Assembly: GCF_008795955.1 (NCBI RefSeq)
Contig: NZ_VMHN01000005.1
Location: forward strand, 124,001-188,000
Direction: 5' to 3'
From: Marinobacter denitrificans
GTDB taxonomy: Bacteria > Pseudomonadota > Gammaproteobacteria > Pseudomonadales > Oleiphilaceae
Length of the DNA: 64,000 nucleotides
This document shows, one piece after another, positions 7,165 to 16,260 of the stretch. Position numbers and translations under genes: made by a program. The notes under the pieces are model-generated. The model had not been told where the DNA came from and did not search any database. It saw only the letters and a list, made by a program, of their open reading frames with translations. Position 1 is the first letter of the stretch. The number at the start of each line of letters is the position of its first letter.

Positions 7165-8460
7165 ATGGCTAATTTTGCTCGCCCTTTGGGCTTTGTATTG
7201 CTCGGCGGCCTCGCCGGTGCAGGGGCCACGTACTGGCTTGACACTGACGCGACTTCGACGCCTGCAGCTGAAATGGCCGCTTCTGGCCCAAAGGAGCCGC
7301 TGTATTGGGTAGCCCCGATGGACCCCAATTTCAAAAGTGACAAACCCGGAAAATCCCCGATGGGGATGGATCTAATCCCGGTATTCGAGGAGGGTGGGTC
7401 AGCTGAGGATCCAGCCGGCACGGTCCGAATTTCACCAACGGTCGTCAACAACCTTGGGGTTCGAACGGAGCCGGTGATTCAGGGGCGCCTGCCTAACAAC
7501 ATTACTACCGTAGGCTACGTGCAGTACAACGAAGACGAGATGGCCCATGTGCACCCTCGTGTTGAAGGCTGGATCGAAGCGCTTTATGTCAAAGCCGAGG
7601 GCGAGCCTGTTGAGCAAGGCAAGCCTTTGTACACGCTTTACTCGCCCACCCTTGTGAATGCGCAGGAAGAACTGCTTCTCGCGATGAACCGTGGCAATCA
7701 GAGACTGGTTGATGCTGCTACCGAGCGATTGTTGGCGCTGAACGTACCGGCTAGTCTGATCAGCCAACTGCGCCAAAACCGCGAAGTGCAGAGAACCATG
7801 ACGGTTTACGCTCCGGGTTCCGGGGTGATCGAGAATCTGAATGTTCGTGAGGGTATGTTCATCAAGCCCGGAAACCGGGTTTTATCGATTGCCGCGCTGG
7901 ATGAGGTCTGGGTGATCGGCGAAGTGTTTGAAAGCCAGCTTTCCGCCGTAGAGGCTGGTAACCGGGTGCAGATGACACTGGATTACATGCCCGGTCGCGA
8001 GTGGCGCGGAAACGTGGATTACGTCTACCCCGAAGTGAACCCGAAAACCCGGACGGCGCAAGTGCGGATGCGCTTTGATAACGATGATGGTGTCCTGATG
8101 CCAGGCATGTTCGCTCGCCTGGATGTTCAGGGCGAACGGGGACAGCGGCAGTTTCTGGTGCCACGGGAGTCGGTCATCCGCACCGGACAGAGCGACCGAC
8201 TGGTTCTGGCGATGGAAGAGGGCGCCTTCAAGTCGGTTAACGTGACCGTTGGGCGCGTCGGCGACAAGTATGCGGAAATACTCAATGGCCTCTCGCCAGG
8301 CGACACGGTGGTCACATCCGCCCAGTTCCTGATCGATTCGGAATCCAGCAAAACCTCGGACTTCCAACGGATGTCATCCCCTCAGGATATGGATGAGCAG
8401 GGGATGGATCATGAAGGCATGGATCACAGCACCATGAGCCATGGCGGGGGCGAGTCATGA
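7165..8460 (+). CDS. cusB: Periplasmic adaptor of metal RND pump (CusB-like)
   Basis: A 431-residue membrane-fusion protein. An N-terminal membrane anchor (residues 6-24) is followed by a heavy-metal-binding domain at about residues 47-75 (YWVAPMDPNFKSDKPGKSPMGMDLIPVFE pattern), then the barrel-sandwich, hairpin and beta-barrel domains of CusB/SilB. The C-terminus is Met/His-rich (MDEQGMDHEGMDHSTMSHGG), which could capture Cu(I) or Ag(I) in place of the separate CusF chaperone that is missing here. The last four bases overlap the start of cusA (ATGA), which indicates translational coupling. Confidence 0.92.
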   Translation: MANFARPLGFVLLGGLAGAGATYWLDTDATSTPAAEMAASGPKEPLYWVAPMDPNFKSDKPGKSPMGMDLIPVFEEGGSAEDPAGTVRISPTVVNNLGVRTEPVIQGRLPNNITTVGYVQYNEDEMAHVHPRVEGWIEALYVKAEGEPVEQGKPLYTLYSPTLVNAQEELLLAMNRGNQRLVDAATERLLALNVPASLISQLRQNREVQRTMTVYAPGSGVIENLNVREGMFIKPGNRVLSIAALDEVWVIGEVFESQLSAVEAGNRVQMTLDYMPGREWRGNVDYVYPEVNPKTRTAQVRMRFDNDDGVLMPGMFARLDVQGERGQRQFLVPRESVIRTGQSDRLVLAMEEGAFKSVNVTVGRVGDKYAEILNGLSPGDTVVTSAQFLIDSESSKTSDFQRMSSPQDMDEQGMDHEGMDHSTMSHGGGES

Positions 8461-11400
8461 TTGCCGCTATTATTCACTGGTCTATTCGTAACCGCTTCCT
8501 GGTGTTGCTGGCGACGTTGCTTATCACAGGGCTCGGCCTTTATTCGCTGAAACAAACGCCGGTGGATGCTCTGCCGGATCTGTCCGATGTGCAGGTCATT
8601 ATCAAAACCAGTTTCCCGGGCCAGGCGCCGCAGGTGGTGGAAGACCAAGTGACCTACCCGATGACGACAGCCATGCTCTCGGTACCGGGCGCGAAAACGG
8701 TCAGGGGATACTCGTTCTTCGGTGACTCCTATGTTTACGTGATCTTCGATGAAGACACCGACATGTACTGGGCCCGCTCCCGGGTGCTGGAATACCTGTC
8801 CCAGGTTGCGCCCAGCCTTCCAGACTCTGCAAGGCCTCAGCTCGGGCCAGACGCTACCGGAGTTGGCTGGGTTTACCTGTATGCGCTGGTAGACCGCACT
8901 GGGAACCAGGACCTAAGCCAGTTGCGCAGCCTGCAGGACTGGTTCCTGAAGTACGAACTGCAAACGGTGCCGGGTGTCTCTGAGGTGGCTGCGCTAGGCG
9001 GTATGGTGAAGCAGTACCAGGTCAAGGTCAGCCCGGAAAAGCTCAGGGCGCTGGGAATTCCTCTGGCTCACATCCAGAACGCCATTAAGAGAGGCAACCA
9101 GGAAGTGGGCGCCTCCGTCATCGAGATGGCCGAGGCGGAATACATGGTGCGCACGTCTGGCTATATAAAGTCCCGTGAGGATCTTCTGTCGATTCCATTA
9201 GGACTCGATGACAACGGTACCCCCATATTGCTGAAAGATGTGGCCACCGTTGAAGTTGGCCCGCAGATGCGGCGTGGGGTTGCCGAACTGAATGGGGAAG
9301 GTGAAACCGTCGGCGGTGTTGTGGTGATGCGCTTTGGTGAGAACGCTCAGGCAACCATTAATGGCGTGAAGGCGAAACTGGAAGACCTGAAATCCAGTTT
9401 GCCTGAAGGCGTCGAGGTGGTGACGGTTTACGATCGCTCTGGTCTGATTGAGCGGGCGGTCAATAATCTCGGCTTCAAGCTGCTTGAAGAGTTTCTGGTG
9501 GTGGGCCTGGTGTGCATCGTCTTCCTGTTCCACGTGCGCTCGTCGCTGGTGGCGATTCTCAGCCTTCCCGTGGGTATTCTGGCGGCCTTTATCGTCATGC
9601 ACTGGCAAGGCATCAATGCCAACATCATGTCACTCGGGGGGATTGCCATCGCTATCGGCGCCATGATTGATGGTGCTATTGTAATGATCGAGAACATGCA
9701 CAAACACATGGAGCGAACCCCGTTAACGTCTGAGAACCGATGGGAAGTCGTTGCACGGTCAGCCTCTGAGGTCGGGCCCGCGCTGTTTTTCTCGCTCCTG
9801 ATCATTACCGTCAGTTTTGTGCCGGTGTTTGCCCTGGAGGCGCAGGAAGGGCGGATGTTTTCTCCCCTGGCGTTCACCAAAACCTACGCCATGGCGGCGA
9901 GTGCGGCCCTGGCGGTGACGCTGGTGCCGGTGCTGATGGGCTATTTCATTCGCGGCAAGGTGCTGCCGGAGCACAAGAACCCCGTGAACCGCCTGCTGGT
10001 TGGCGTTTATATGCCGGTGCTGAAGCTGGTGTTACGCTTCCCGAAAACGACGGTTATTGTTGCGTTGCTGGCATTGGCTGTGGGCCTTTGGCCAGCCACC
10101 AAAATCGGCAGTGAATTCATCCCGCCACTGGATGAAGGCGACCTGATGTACATGCCCACCACCTACCCGGGCATCTCCATTGGTAAGGCTCGGGAACTGT
10201 TGCAGCAAACGGACAAGCTGATTGCCACCGTACCCGAAGTCGAAACCGTGTTCGGCAAAGTGGGGCGGGCGGATACCGCTACCGATCCGGCTCCATTGAC
10301 GATGATCGAGACCTTCATCCAGCTCAAGCCGAGGGATCAATGGCGGGAAGGCATGACCACCGAAAAGCTGAAGCAGGAGCTCAATACTCTGATTCGGTTC
10401 CCGGGGGTAACCAATGCCTGGGTTATGCCGATCATCACGCGCATCGATATGCTGGCAACGGGTATTAAAACGCCGGTGGGCATCAAGATTGCCGGTCCGG
10501 ACCTTACCGTCATCCAGAACATCGGTAAACGCCTTGAGGAAGTCATGGTCGACATCCCCGGTACAGCCTCCGTTTACTCTGAGCGAGTCGCTGGGGGCCG
10601 CTACATCAAGGTGGATATTGATCGTGAGCGTGCCGCTCGTTATGGGCTGAATATCGCTGATGTTCAGCAGGTAGTGGCCTCCGCTATTGGTGGAATCAAC
10701 GTTTCCAGAACCATCGAGGGACTTGAGCGGTATCCCATTAATCTTCGTTATCCGGAAGACTACCGGGATTCGCCCGAGAAGCTGGAGCAACTGCCCATCG
10801 TGACCGCATCCGGCCAGCGCATTGCCCTGGCAGATGTGGCGGAGATCGGCGTGGAGGATGGCCCGCCGGCCATTAAGAGTGAGAATGCCCGCCTGAACGG
10901 CTGGACCTTTGTGGATATTGAGGGTGTCGACGTAGGCACCTATGTTGAACAGGCCATGGTTACCGTGAGTGAAGAGCTGGATCTACCTCCCGGTTATTCA
11001 ATCAACTGGTCTGGTCAGTATGAGTACATGCTCCGTGCGAAGGAAAAACTGACCTATGTGGTGCCGTTAACGCTGGCCATCATCGTCATCCTGCTGTTTC
11101 TTAACTTCCGCCGTTTTGCCGAAGTGGGGATTATTATGGGCACGCTACCGTTTGCGATGATCGGTGCTATCTGGCTGATGTATCTGCTTGGTTATAATTT
11201 TTCGGTAGCCGTCGGTGTCGGTTTCATTGCGCTGGCCGGCGTTGCGGTAGAGATTGGGGTGATCATGCTGGTGTATTTGAATCAGGCTTATAACGCAATG
11301 CTGGAAACGTGTGATGACAAAGGGCTGACGCCAAGGCGAGAAACCCTCCGCCATGCCGTACTACACGGTGCCGGTATGCGGGTTCGGCCAATCATGATGA

Positions 11401-11579
11401 CGGCGGCCGCCATTATCGGGGGGCTTGTGCCCATTATGATTGGCACCGGTACAGGGTCGGAGGTGATGGGCCGGATTGCGGCACCTATGGTGGGCGGTAT
11501 GATTTCCGCTGTCATTCTGGCGCTGCTGGTGATTCCTGTGCTCTTTTACCTCTGGAAACAGCGAACTCTTGGTGAGTAA
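8457..11579 (+). CDS. cusA: Cu(I)/Ag(I) RND efflux pump (CusA-like)
   Basis: A 1040-residue heavy-metal-efflux RND permease with twelve predicted transmembrane segments and two large periplasmic loops. TM4 has the single essential Asp of the metal class (GAMIDGAIVMIENMHK). The three methionines that bind copper in E. coli CusA (573, 623, 672) have counterparts at 566, 616 and 665, in the contexts MYMPTTYPGIS, PLTMIETFIQLKP and RIDMLATGIKTP, with the same spacing. This supports Cu(I)/Ag(I) rather than Zn/Co/Cd as substrate. It works with the adaptor and channel just upstream. A long hairpin follows the stop codon. Confidence 0.93.
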   Translation: MIAAIIHWSIRNRFLVLLATLLITGLGLYSLKQTPVDALPDLSDVQVIIKTSFPGQAPQVVEDQVTYPMTTAMLSVPGAKTVRGYSFFGDSYVYVIFDEDTDMYWARSRVLEYLSQVAPSLPDSARPQLGPDATGVGWVYLYALVDRTGNQDLSQLRSLQDWFLKYELQTVPGVSEVAALGGMVKQYQVKVSPEKLRALGIPLAHIQNAIKRGNQEVGASVIEMAEAEYMVRTSGYIKSREDLLSIPLGLDDNGTPILLKDVATVEVGPQMRRGVAELNGEGETVGGVVVMRFGENAQATINGVKAKLEDLKSSLPEGVEVVTVYDRSGLIERAVNNLGFKLLEEFLVVGLVCIVFLFHVRSSLVAILSLPVGILAAFIVMHWQGINANIMSLGGIAIAIGAMIDGAIVMIENMHKHMERTPLTSENRWEVVARSASEVGPALFFSLLIITVSFVPVFALEAQEGRMFSPLAFTKTYAMAASAALAVTLVPVLMGYFIRGKVLPEHKNPVNRLLVGVYMPVLKLVLRFPKTTVIVALLALAVGLWPATKIGSEFIPPLDEGDLMYMPTTYPGISIGKARELLQQTDKLIATVPEVETVFGKVGRADTATDPAPLTMIETFIQLKPRDQWREGMTTEKLKQELNTLIRFPGVTNAWVMPIITRIDMLATGIKTPVGIKIAGPDLTVIQNIGKRLEEVMVDIPGTASVYSERVAGGRYIKVDIDRERAARYGLNIADVQQVVASAIGGINVSRTIEGLERYPINLRYPEDYRDSPEKLEQLPIVTASGQRIALADVAEIGVEDGPPAIKSENARLNGWTFVDIEGVDVGTYVEQAMVTVSEELDLPPGYSINWSGQYEYMLRAKEKLTYVVPLTLAIIVILLFLNFRRFAEVGIIMGTLPFAMIGAIWLMYLLGYNFSVAVGVGFIALAGVAVEIGVIMLVYLNQAYNAMLETCDDKGLTPRRETLRHAVLHGAGMRVRPIMMTAAAIIGGLVPIMIGTGTGSEVMGRIAAPMVGGMISAVILALLVIPVLFYLWKQRTLGE

Positions 11580-11583
11580 CGCC

Positions 11584-11623
11584 GATAGCAAGGTGCCAAG
11601 ATTCGGCCTGGCACCTTGCTATC
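11584..11623 (+). terminator. Strong hairpin after cusA
   Basis: GATAGCAAGGTGCCA (11584-11598) and its exact reverse complement (11609-11623) enclose a 10-nt loop, starting four bases after the cusA stop. The stem is very stable. There is only a weak T run afterwards (CGTCTTTACC), so it may end the operon or protect the 3' end of the mRNA. Confidence 0.65.
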
Positions 11624-11788
11624 ACGTCTTTACCGGTTATCACGATCATTCGCAGAGTGCCTACCCGTCTACTGCGCATATTCCAAAATCTATTTGCCTG
11701 AACGTTCGCTTTGCGACCTGGCTGGCCAGCAGAAAACAATATTCTGAACCATACTTAAAGGCCTTTACCCTCCAAAGAGGGCCACGTC

Positions 11789-12403
11789 ATGACATTTCCT
11801 ATCAGCAAAGCTCCCTGGAACAAGGGAAAGCTCGTTGGCCAGAAGCTGCCGCTCAAACTCGAACAAATATGGGCTATCCGGATTCGGTTGGAGATTGCAG
11901 AGAACATCCGCGAGCTGGCGATGTTCAACATGGCAATTGACTGCAAACTCCGATCCTGTGATCTGGTAAAGCTATTGGTTCGAGATATTTCCAGAAACGG
12001 TGAGGTTCTGGACCGGGCGCAAGTCATCCAGCAGAAGACTAGTCAGCCTGTTCAGTTTGAGATAACCAAAAAGACGCGCGAATCGGTCGAGGCATGGATC
12101 GAGTTGCGCGGACTTTCGGGTATGGATTATTTGTGGCCGAGCCGGATGCGAAAGTTCGACCATATCACTACTCACCAATACGCCCGTCTTGTCAAAAAGT
12201 GGATTACCAGCATCGGACTTGACCCTTCAGTCTACGCAACCCATTCAATGAGACGCAGCAAAGCGACATTGATCTACAAGAAGACCAAAAATCTTCGAGC
12301 CGTTCAGTTGCTGTTGGGACACACGAATATGTCGAGCACCGTGCGGTACCTTGGTGTGGAGGTTGAGGATGCTCTGGAGATAGCCGAGAGTATTGAGATC
12401 TAA
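11789..12403 (+). CDS. Small tyrosine recombinase/integrase
   Basis: A 204-residue protein made almost only of the catalytic domain. The family residues are visible: the first Arg in DCKLRSCDLVKL (R55), the HxxR box in ATHSMRRSKATLIY, the second His in LLLGHTNMSSTVRYL, and the following Tyr nucleophile in VRYLGV. Usual integrases are 300-400 residues, so this one lacks the arm-binding and core-binding domains; stand-alone forms of this size are found near mobile islands. It separates the cus-type operon from the DUF411 operon and may have taken part in island assembly. I could not identify an attachment site. The 264 bp downstream hold no gene I can support. Confidence 0.85.
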   Translation: MTFPISKAPWNKGKLVGQKLPLKLEQIWAIRIRLEIAENIRELAMFNMAIDCKLRSCDLVKLLVRDISRNGEVLDRAQVIQQKTSQPVQFEITKKTRESVEAWIELRGLSGMDYLWPSRMRKFDHITTHQYARLVKKWITSIGLDPSVYATHSMRRSKATLIYKKTKNLRAVQLLLGHTNMSSTVRYLGVEVEDALEIAESIEI

Positions 12404-12667
12404 ATGCGTAACTTGGCTCCTTGGTCGCTGGATGTTGCAGACGCTGGCAGATCCGGTTGATGAACACCTTCGGGTTTCGATCAGGCTCCTTCAGTCGTAA
12501 ACAAAAGCGAACATTCGAGTCAGGGCTTTCCTCCGGAGCCTCCAAACTAATCACAACCATTTCGTACAGTATGATTGGCGGAGCCTCTTCTGTTCATGAA
12601 ACCTGCTCATATGCAGTACTTGAGTATGAAGCCATGGACCGTTCCCTGTAGTTTGGCTGTAGGAAGC

Positions 12668-13390
12668 TCACCCAAGCCTTCCGAGAACCGGAAACGTCGA
12701 CAACATCCACGACGCAAAGAGTGTCATCCGACCGGTGAGCACCATTACTCCCATTACAACGAGCACCAAGCCAGCAAGCACTCTCAGCAGTCTACTCCAG
12801 CGACTGAACCAGCGTACTCGTTGCCGAAAGTGTTCAATAAACAGGGCAGTTCCGAGAAAAGGAAGAGCCAACCCCAACGAATACGCCGCCAGATACAGCA
12901 TGCCCGCCTCAGCATTGGCATGCGTGGAGCTGAGCGCCAATATGGCCCCGAGTATGGGGCCTATACAGGGTGTCCAGCCGATGGCAAACGCGATGCCAAG
13001 GAGGAAGGCGGCAGTGGGGCGCCCGCCTTCAAGTGACTGCCCAATGCGCCAGTCCCGCTGTAACGCCGGCATGCTCCACCAACCCAACATAAACAGGCCC
13101 ATTAACACGATGAGCACGCCAGCCACCAGGTTGGCCTCTTCGCGATAAGCCATCAGCCATTGCCCAAGAACACTGGCGCTTGCACCCAAGGCGACGAATA
13201 CCAGACTGAACCCCATCACGAAACAAAGACTCAGCCAGAACGCCTTCAACCGATTTGAAGCCTCAATCAGAGCGCCTCCGGTAACAACCGACAGGTAGCC
13301 GGGAACCAAGGGTAAAGTACAGGGTGAGAAAAACGACACGAGACCTCCGGCAAACGCGGCGGCAATTCCCCAGGTTGCAAGATCAGGCAT
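12668..13390 (-). CDS. ccdA: CcdA/DsbD-type thiol-redox membrane protein
   Basis: A 240-residue protein with six or so transmembrane segments and the paired-Cys motifs of the CcdA family: VSFFSPCTLPLVPGY (first Cys) and AIGWTPCIGPILGAI (second Cys). Such proteins pass reducing power from cytoplasmic thioredoxin to periplasmic thiols, for cytochrome c maturation or for periplasmic redox proteins. It is the last gene of a minus-strand run that also encodes a c-type cytochrome and a Cys-rich DUF411 protein, both plausible clients. The spacing to the preceding gene is 26 bp. Confidence 0.85.
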   Translation of the reverse strand: MPDLATWGIAAAFAGGLVSFFSPCTLPLVPGYLSVVTGGALIEASNRLKAFWLSLCFVMGFSLVFVALGASASVLGQWLMAYREEANLVAGVLIVLMGLFMLGWWSMPALQRDWRIGQSLEGGRPTAAFLLGIAFAIGWTPCIGPILGAILALSSTHANAEAGMLYLAAYSLGLALPFLGTALFIEHFRQRVRWFSRWSRLLRVLAGLVLVVMGVMVLTGRMTLFASWMLSTFPVLGRLG

Positions 13391-13416
13391 TTAGTCCCCT
13401 AAGTTTTATCAGTTCG

Positions 13417-13893
13417 TTAAACCGCCCAGAAATCAAATTTGATGCCTTCCTTGAACGTGCCGTTGTCGATGATGGCCCTCGACCGCCATAGCATCTTGCC
13501 GGTACCGCACTCCGGCAGGGTAATGGTTCCCTGGTAAACACCCTGGGCATTCGGTAGCAGCTGGGTGCGGACCACGCCCATGTACATTTCAAGCCCTTCG
13601 AAATCCACGATCAGGGAGTCTGCTGTCATGTTATCGAGACGCACACGAATGGGAATCTCTGTCATCGATTCGATGGCTTCATTACCTAAGCCGACTGTGA
13701 TGGTTTGATCGCCCTTTCGCCCGATACACTGACCTTCAAAAGGTGCGCATCCCTCGGTGGCGTAAAAAGTGACACCGGCATCCAGATCAGGCTTCAGGTA
13801 CTGCGGCAACACGAAAATTGCAGCGACCACCAGACTGAAACCGGCTATACCGAATAACCATGACCATTTATTGAAGTGCTGCTTCAACGACAT
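13417..13893 (-). CDS. Membrane-anchored protein of the copper operon, unknown
   Basis: A 158-residue protein with one N-terminal transmembrane segment (WSWLFGIAGFSLVVAAIFVLPQYL) and a periplasmic beta-rich domain. Three Cys are visible: two in EGCAPFEGQCIG and one in LPECGTGKMLWRSR. The ending MLWRSRAIIDNGTFKEGIKFDFWAV resembles the Ig-like fold of FixH/CtaG-type assembly proteins, but I cannot place it firmly. Genes like this are found next to cytochrome c and CcdA genes. A role in copper delivery or cytochrome/oxidase assembly is inference. Confidence 0.6.
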   Translation of the reverse strand: MSLKQHFNKWSWLFGIAGFSLVVAAIFVLPQYLKPDLDAGVTFYATEGCAPFEGQCIGRKGDQTITVGLGNEAIESMTEIPIRVRLDNMTADSLIVDFEGLEMYMGVVRTQLLPNAQGVYQGTITLPECGTGKMLWRSRAIIDNGTFKEGIKFDFWAV

Positions 13894-13942
13894 TTTCGAG
13901 TTACCGAGATTTAAAGGAGTGTTGTCTGGTATCCGTGAGAAG

Positions 13943-14398
13943 TCAGGAGGGGCTCTCGGCCTGGTTAATGTCCTGACTTTCGTTCTGTTGATAGCGGCGC
14001 TGGTCGTCTGTCCATAGTGTTCTCAGGTACTCGATCACCCACTGAATTTCCTCGTCGGTGAGGGTGTCCTCAAATGCTGGCATAGCCAGCCGATCTGTTT
14101 TGTTGAAGGGATGCCGCCATCCCTCGGCAATCATCCTGAACAGCATGGCATCACTGTGGCGCCAGGTGTGGCCGGTCTCATCGTGTGGTGGCGGGGGCAT
14201 TTCGCCTTTCTCATCCGGTTTGTTCCAGTTGGCCGCACCTTCACCCTGCCATCCGTGGCAGGCGGCGCAGTATTGCTCGTAGATCTGGCGACCCTTGGCC
14301 ACTTCGGTCGGCAAGCTGTCGCTGTTTGGTGGCGCGCCACCGGCCATCAGAAGGGCCGGGGCAACGAGCAAGACCAGCGGGACAAACCACTTATTCAT
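13943..14398 (-). CDS. Periplasmic mono-heme cytochrome c
   Basis: A 151-residue protein with a signal peptide (WFVPLVLLVAPALLMAGG) and one CXXCH heme site, CAACH at residues 44-48. A later Met (LAMPAFEDTLTDEEIQWVIEYLRTLW) is the probable sixth ligand and the typical C-terminal helix of class I cytochromes. An insert rich in Trp, Pro and His (MPPPPHDETGHTWRHSD) is similar to that in small copper-operon cytochromes. The start overlaps the end of the BNR gene by 8 bp. It could carry electrons from a copper- or thiol-oxidising step. Confidence 0.88.
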   Translation of the reverse strand: MNKWFVPLVLLVAPALLMAGGAPPNSDSLPTEVAKGRQIYEQYCAACHGWQGEGAANWNKPDEKGEMPPPPHDETGHTWRHSDAMLFRMIAEGWRHPFNKTDRLAMPAFEDTLTDEEIQWVIEYLRTLWTDDQRRYQQNESQDINQAESPS

Positions 14399-15245
14399 GA
14401 ACAGGCACCCATTCGCCAGAGGCGTTCCGCGAAAGCAGGTCTCCGTTTTCCGTGCCCACCACGAGTCCTTCCTTGGGTGAGAATGTCAGAGCGGTGATTG
14501 CCTGGGGTATTTCAAGGCCAACCCAGGTTTCGCCGCCGTCAGAACTGTGGTGAAGTTGCCCCTCGATCACGGCGTAGACGTTCTCCGGGGCAGAAGGATC
14601 GTAATCAATAGCAGTCACAGTCCCTCGTAATTCGCCGGCATCGCCCCAGAAGCAGAAACAGTCCATGGAGCGGGCAACGCCGCGGGTGGTGCCAGCGAAC
14701 AGCCAGCCACTTTCCATACTGCCCGGCATATCCGAGTGCAGGAATGCCTGCACCGGCTCCCGGGGGCCACTGTCTACCTTCACCCATTCGGCACCGCCGT
14801 CCCTGGATCGGAACATGCCACTTTCACCGAGATAGACGTAAAGCGTTTCGGCTTGGGTGGCGTGGGCGGCAATCGCCGTGATTCCGAGATCCGGCAGGGT
14901 GTCATTGAGGGATTGCCAGCGCTTGCTGGCGTTGTCATAGCGCCAGATACCAAGGCCAGGCCCTGCCAGGTACAGACTTTCGTCCGCGCCCTTTGCCATG
15001 GACCGAGGGGGAGCGCCGGAATCGGACGGTGGCAGCGGGATCTCGGTAGTGCTCTGGCCTTCCACGGCAAGCAGGCCGCTATTCCGAAGCACCAGTAGGG
15101 CGCCGGAGGCGTCAGTCGTCAGCGCCTTCACTGCTTGGCCATCAGTCGCAGACTGGGCTTGAACCAGACCCGGCATGACGGCAATCAACGCGAACAGGAA
15201 AAGCCTGGAAACGCCAGAATTCAGGCGGTAAACCTTCGCTTTCAT
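14391..15245 (-). CDS. Secreted BNR/sialidase-like beta-propeller
   Basis: A 284-residue protein with a signal peptide (SRLFLFALIAVMPGLVQA). BNR/Asp-box repeats are visible: SRDGGAEWVKV and SSDGGETWVGL, plus weaker ones. A Cys pair occurs in SMDCFCFWGDAGELRG. The frame is open upstream, but the ATG at 15245 starts the signal peptide and has a GAGGTCAG-type site before it on the minus strand. It is probably a periplasmic scaffold or sensor propeller rather than a sialidase. Its function in this operon is unknown. Confidence 0.75.
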   Translation of the reverse strand: MKAKVYRLNSGVSRLFLFALIAVMPGLVQAQSATDGQAVKALTTDASGALLVLRNSGLLAVEGQSTTEIPLPPSDSGAPPRSMAKGADESLYLAGPGLGIWRYDNASKRWQSLNDTLPDLGITAIAAHATQAETLYVYLGESGMFRSRDGGAEWVKVDSGPREPVQAFLHSDMPGSMESGWLFAGTTRGVARSMDCFCFWGDAGELRGTVTAIDYDPSAPENVYAVIEGQLHHSSDGGETWVGLEIPQAITALTFSPKEGLVVGTENGDLLSRNASGEWVPVHE

Positions 15246-15255
15246 GGGGCTGACC

Positions 15256-15765
15256 TCAGTAATCCTTGTGTTCACGGAAAACACCCTGCTTGCCATTGGC
15301 GTTAAAAGCGATGACCTGATAATCGTCCTTCCGGCCGGTTTCCATGCCGGGGGTGCCATGGGGCATGCCCGGCACTGATAGCCCAATCGTATTGAACTGC
15401 GGGTCCTCAAGGTAGGCGACGATGTCATTGGCCGGCACATGGCCCTCAATCACCAGGTTTCCGATCAGCGCAGTGTGGCAGGACGCCATATCTCGGGGTA
15501 CGTCGTACTTTTGCTTGATTTCATTAAGGTTGTTGGTTTCAACGATGCGGGTCTCAAAGCCATTGGCCGCGAGGTGCTCGGCCCAGTCCTGGCAGCAACC
15601 GCAATTGGGGCTTTTGTAAATGGTGATGGCCTGACCTGTCTTTCCACTCTCGGCTTGCGCAACCGATGACTGGTCAGATTCGTTGGTCTGGATGGCCAAG
15701 GTGGTGCCAGCGCCGATAACGACAGCGGCTATACCCGTATAAAGGGCGAGTTTCATGGTCTTCAT
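15256..15765 (-). CDS. DUF411 metal-binding protein
   Basis: A 169-residue secreted protein of the DUF411 family, often found with copper-resistance genes. After a signal peptide (LALYTGIAAVVIGAGTTLA) it has a thioredoxin-like start with YKSPNCGCCQDWAEHL, then PRDMASCHTALIGNLVIEGHVPANDI and GLSVPGMPHGTPGME, all family motifs. The CGCC and later Cys/His/Met residues can bind Cu. The ATG at 15765 has GAGGA six bases upstream; a second in-frame ATG lies three codons in. The BNR gene begins 10 bp after its stop, so the two are likely co-transcribed. Confidence 0.88.
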   Translation of the reverse strand: MKTMKLALYTGIAAVVIGAGTTLAIQTNESDQSSVAQAESGKTGQAITIYKSPNCGCCQDWAEHLAANGFETRIVETNNLNEIKQKYDVPRDMASCHTALIGNLVIEGHVPANDIVAYLEDPQFNTIGLSVPGMPHGTPGMETGRKDDYQVIAFNANGKQGVFREHKDY

Positions 15766-15864
15766 GGAAAATCCTCGGTTGGAATCGCTTACATGTAGTG
15801 CAGGGCGCGGGGATGCACATGCGTCCCCGGCCCATAGCTTCAGTTCATGAGGGTGTCCAAATGG

Positions 15865-16149
15865 TTATTTGGTGCCGGTGTCTTTGTCTTTCATGCCATC
15901 GCCACCATGAGCCTGCATCATCTTCATGCACGCTTCGGTCATGGCTTTGCGGTCTTCTGGGGACATATCGGACATCATCCCCATCATGCCGCCCATACCC
16001 TCCATGCCTTGCGAGGACATCATGCCATTTTGCTCGGAATGTCCGGCCATCATGCCGGCTCCTTCGCCGTGGGCAACGGCAGAGAAGAGGGCAACACTGC
16101 CTGCCAGAACGGCGGCGGTTACGGTGAGGTTGATTTTTGAATTACGCAT
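15865..16149 (-). CDS. Small Met-rich secreted protein
   Basis: A 94-residue protein with a signal peptide (LTVTAAVLAGSVALFSAVAHG). The mature part is dominated by Met and Gly (GMMAGHSEQNGMM, GMEGMGGMMGMMSDMSP, EACMKMMQAHGG). Clusters of Met with His are typical of periplasmic Cu(I)/Ag(I) carriers. No named family is recognised. It sits between the CopL-like and DUF411 genes, same strand. Confidence 0.7.
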   Translation of the reverse strand: MRNSKINLTVTAAVLAGSVALFSAVAHGEGAGMMAGHSEQNGMMSSQGMEGMGGMMGMMSDMSPEDRKAMTEACMKMMQAHGGDGMKDKDTGTK

Positions 16150-16227
16150 TTGATTTACTCCAGTTAAAGTCTCGTTACGGATGGACGGAAGTACGAGACT
16201 TTGTTGTAAGAATTAACGTTAAAGAGC

Positions 16228-16244
16228 TTGCCTCCTAGAGGCAA
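16228..16244. terminator. Short hairpin after the CopL-like gene
   Basis: TTGCCTC (16228-16234) and GAGGCAA (16238-16244) with a 3-nt loop, just past the stop of the gene at 16261. On the plus strand it is followed by AAA, on the minus strand by GCTCTTTAA. It may be a weak attenuator inside the operon. Confidence 0.35.
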
Positions 16245-16260
16245 AAATCCGGGTTAAAAC

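Noticed and set aside
12421-12651. Plus-strand frame of 76 codons after the integrase, and the opposing frame from 12560
   Set aside because: Neither has a ribosome-binding site or known motif. The minus-strand translation near 12450-12560 looks somewhat protein-like but runs into the integrase antisense, so at most it is a remnant.
15926-16153. Plus-strand frame over the Met-rich peptide gene
   Set aside because: Antisense of the Met repeats gives His/Ile repeats; no start site.
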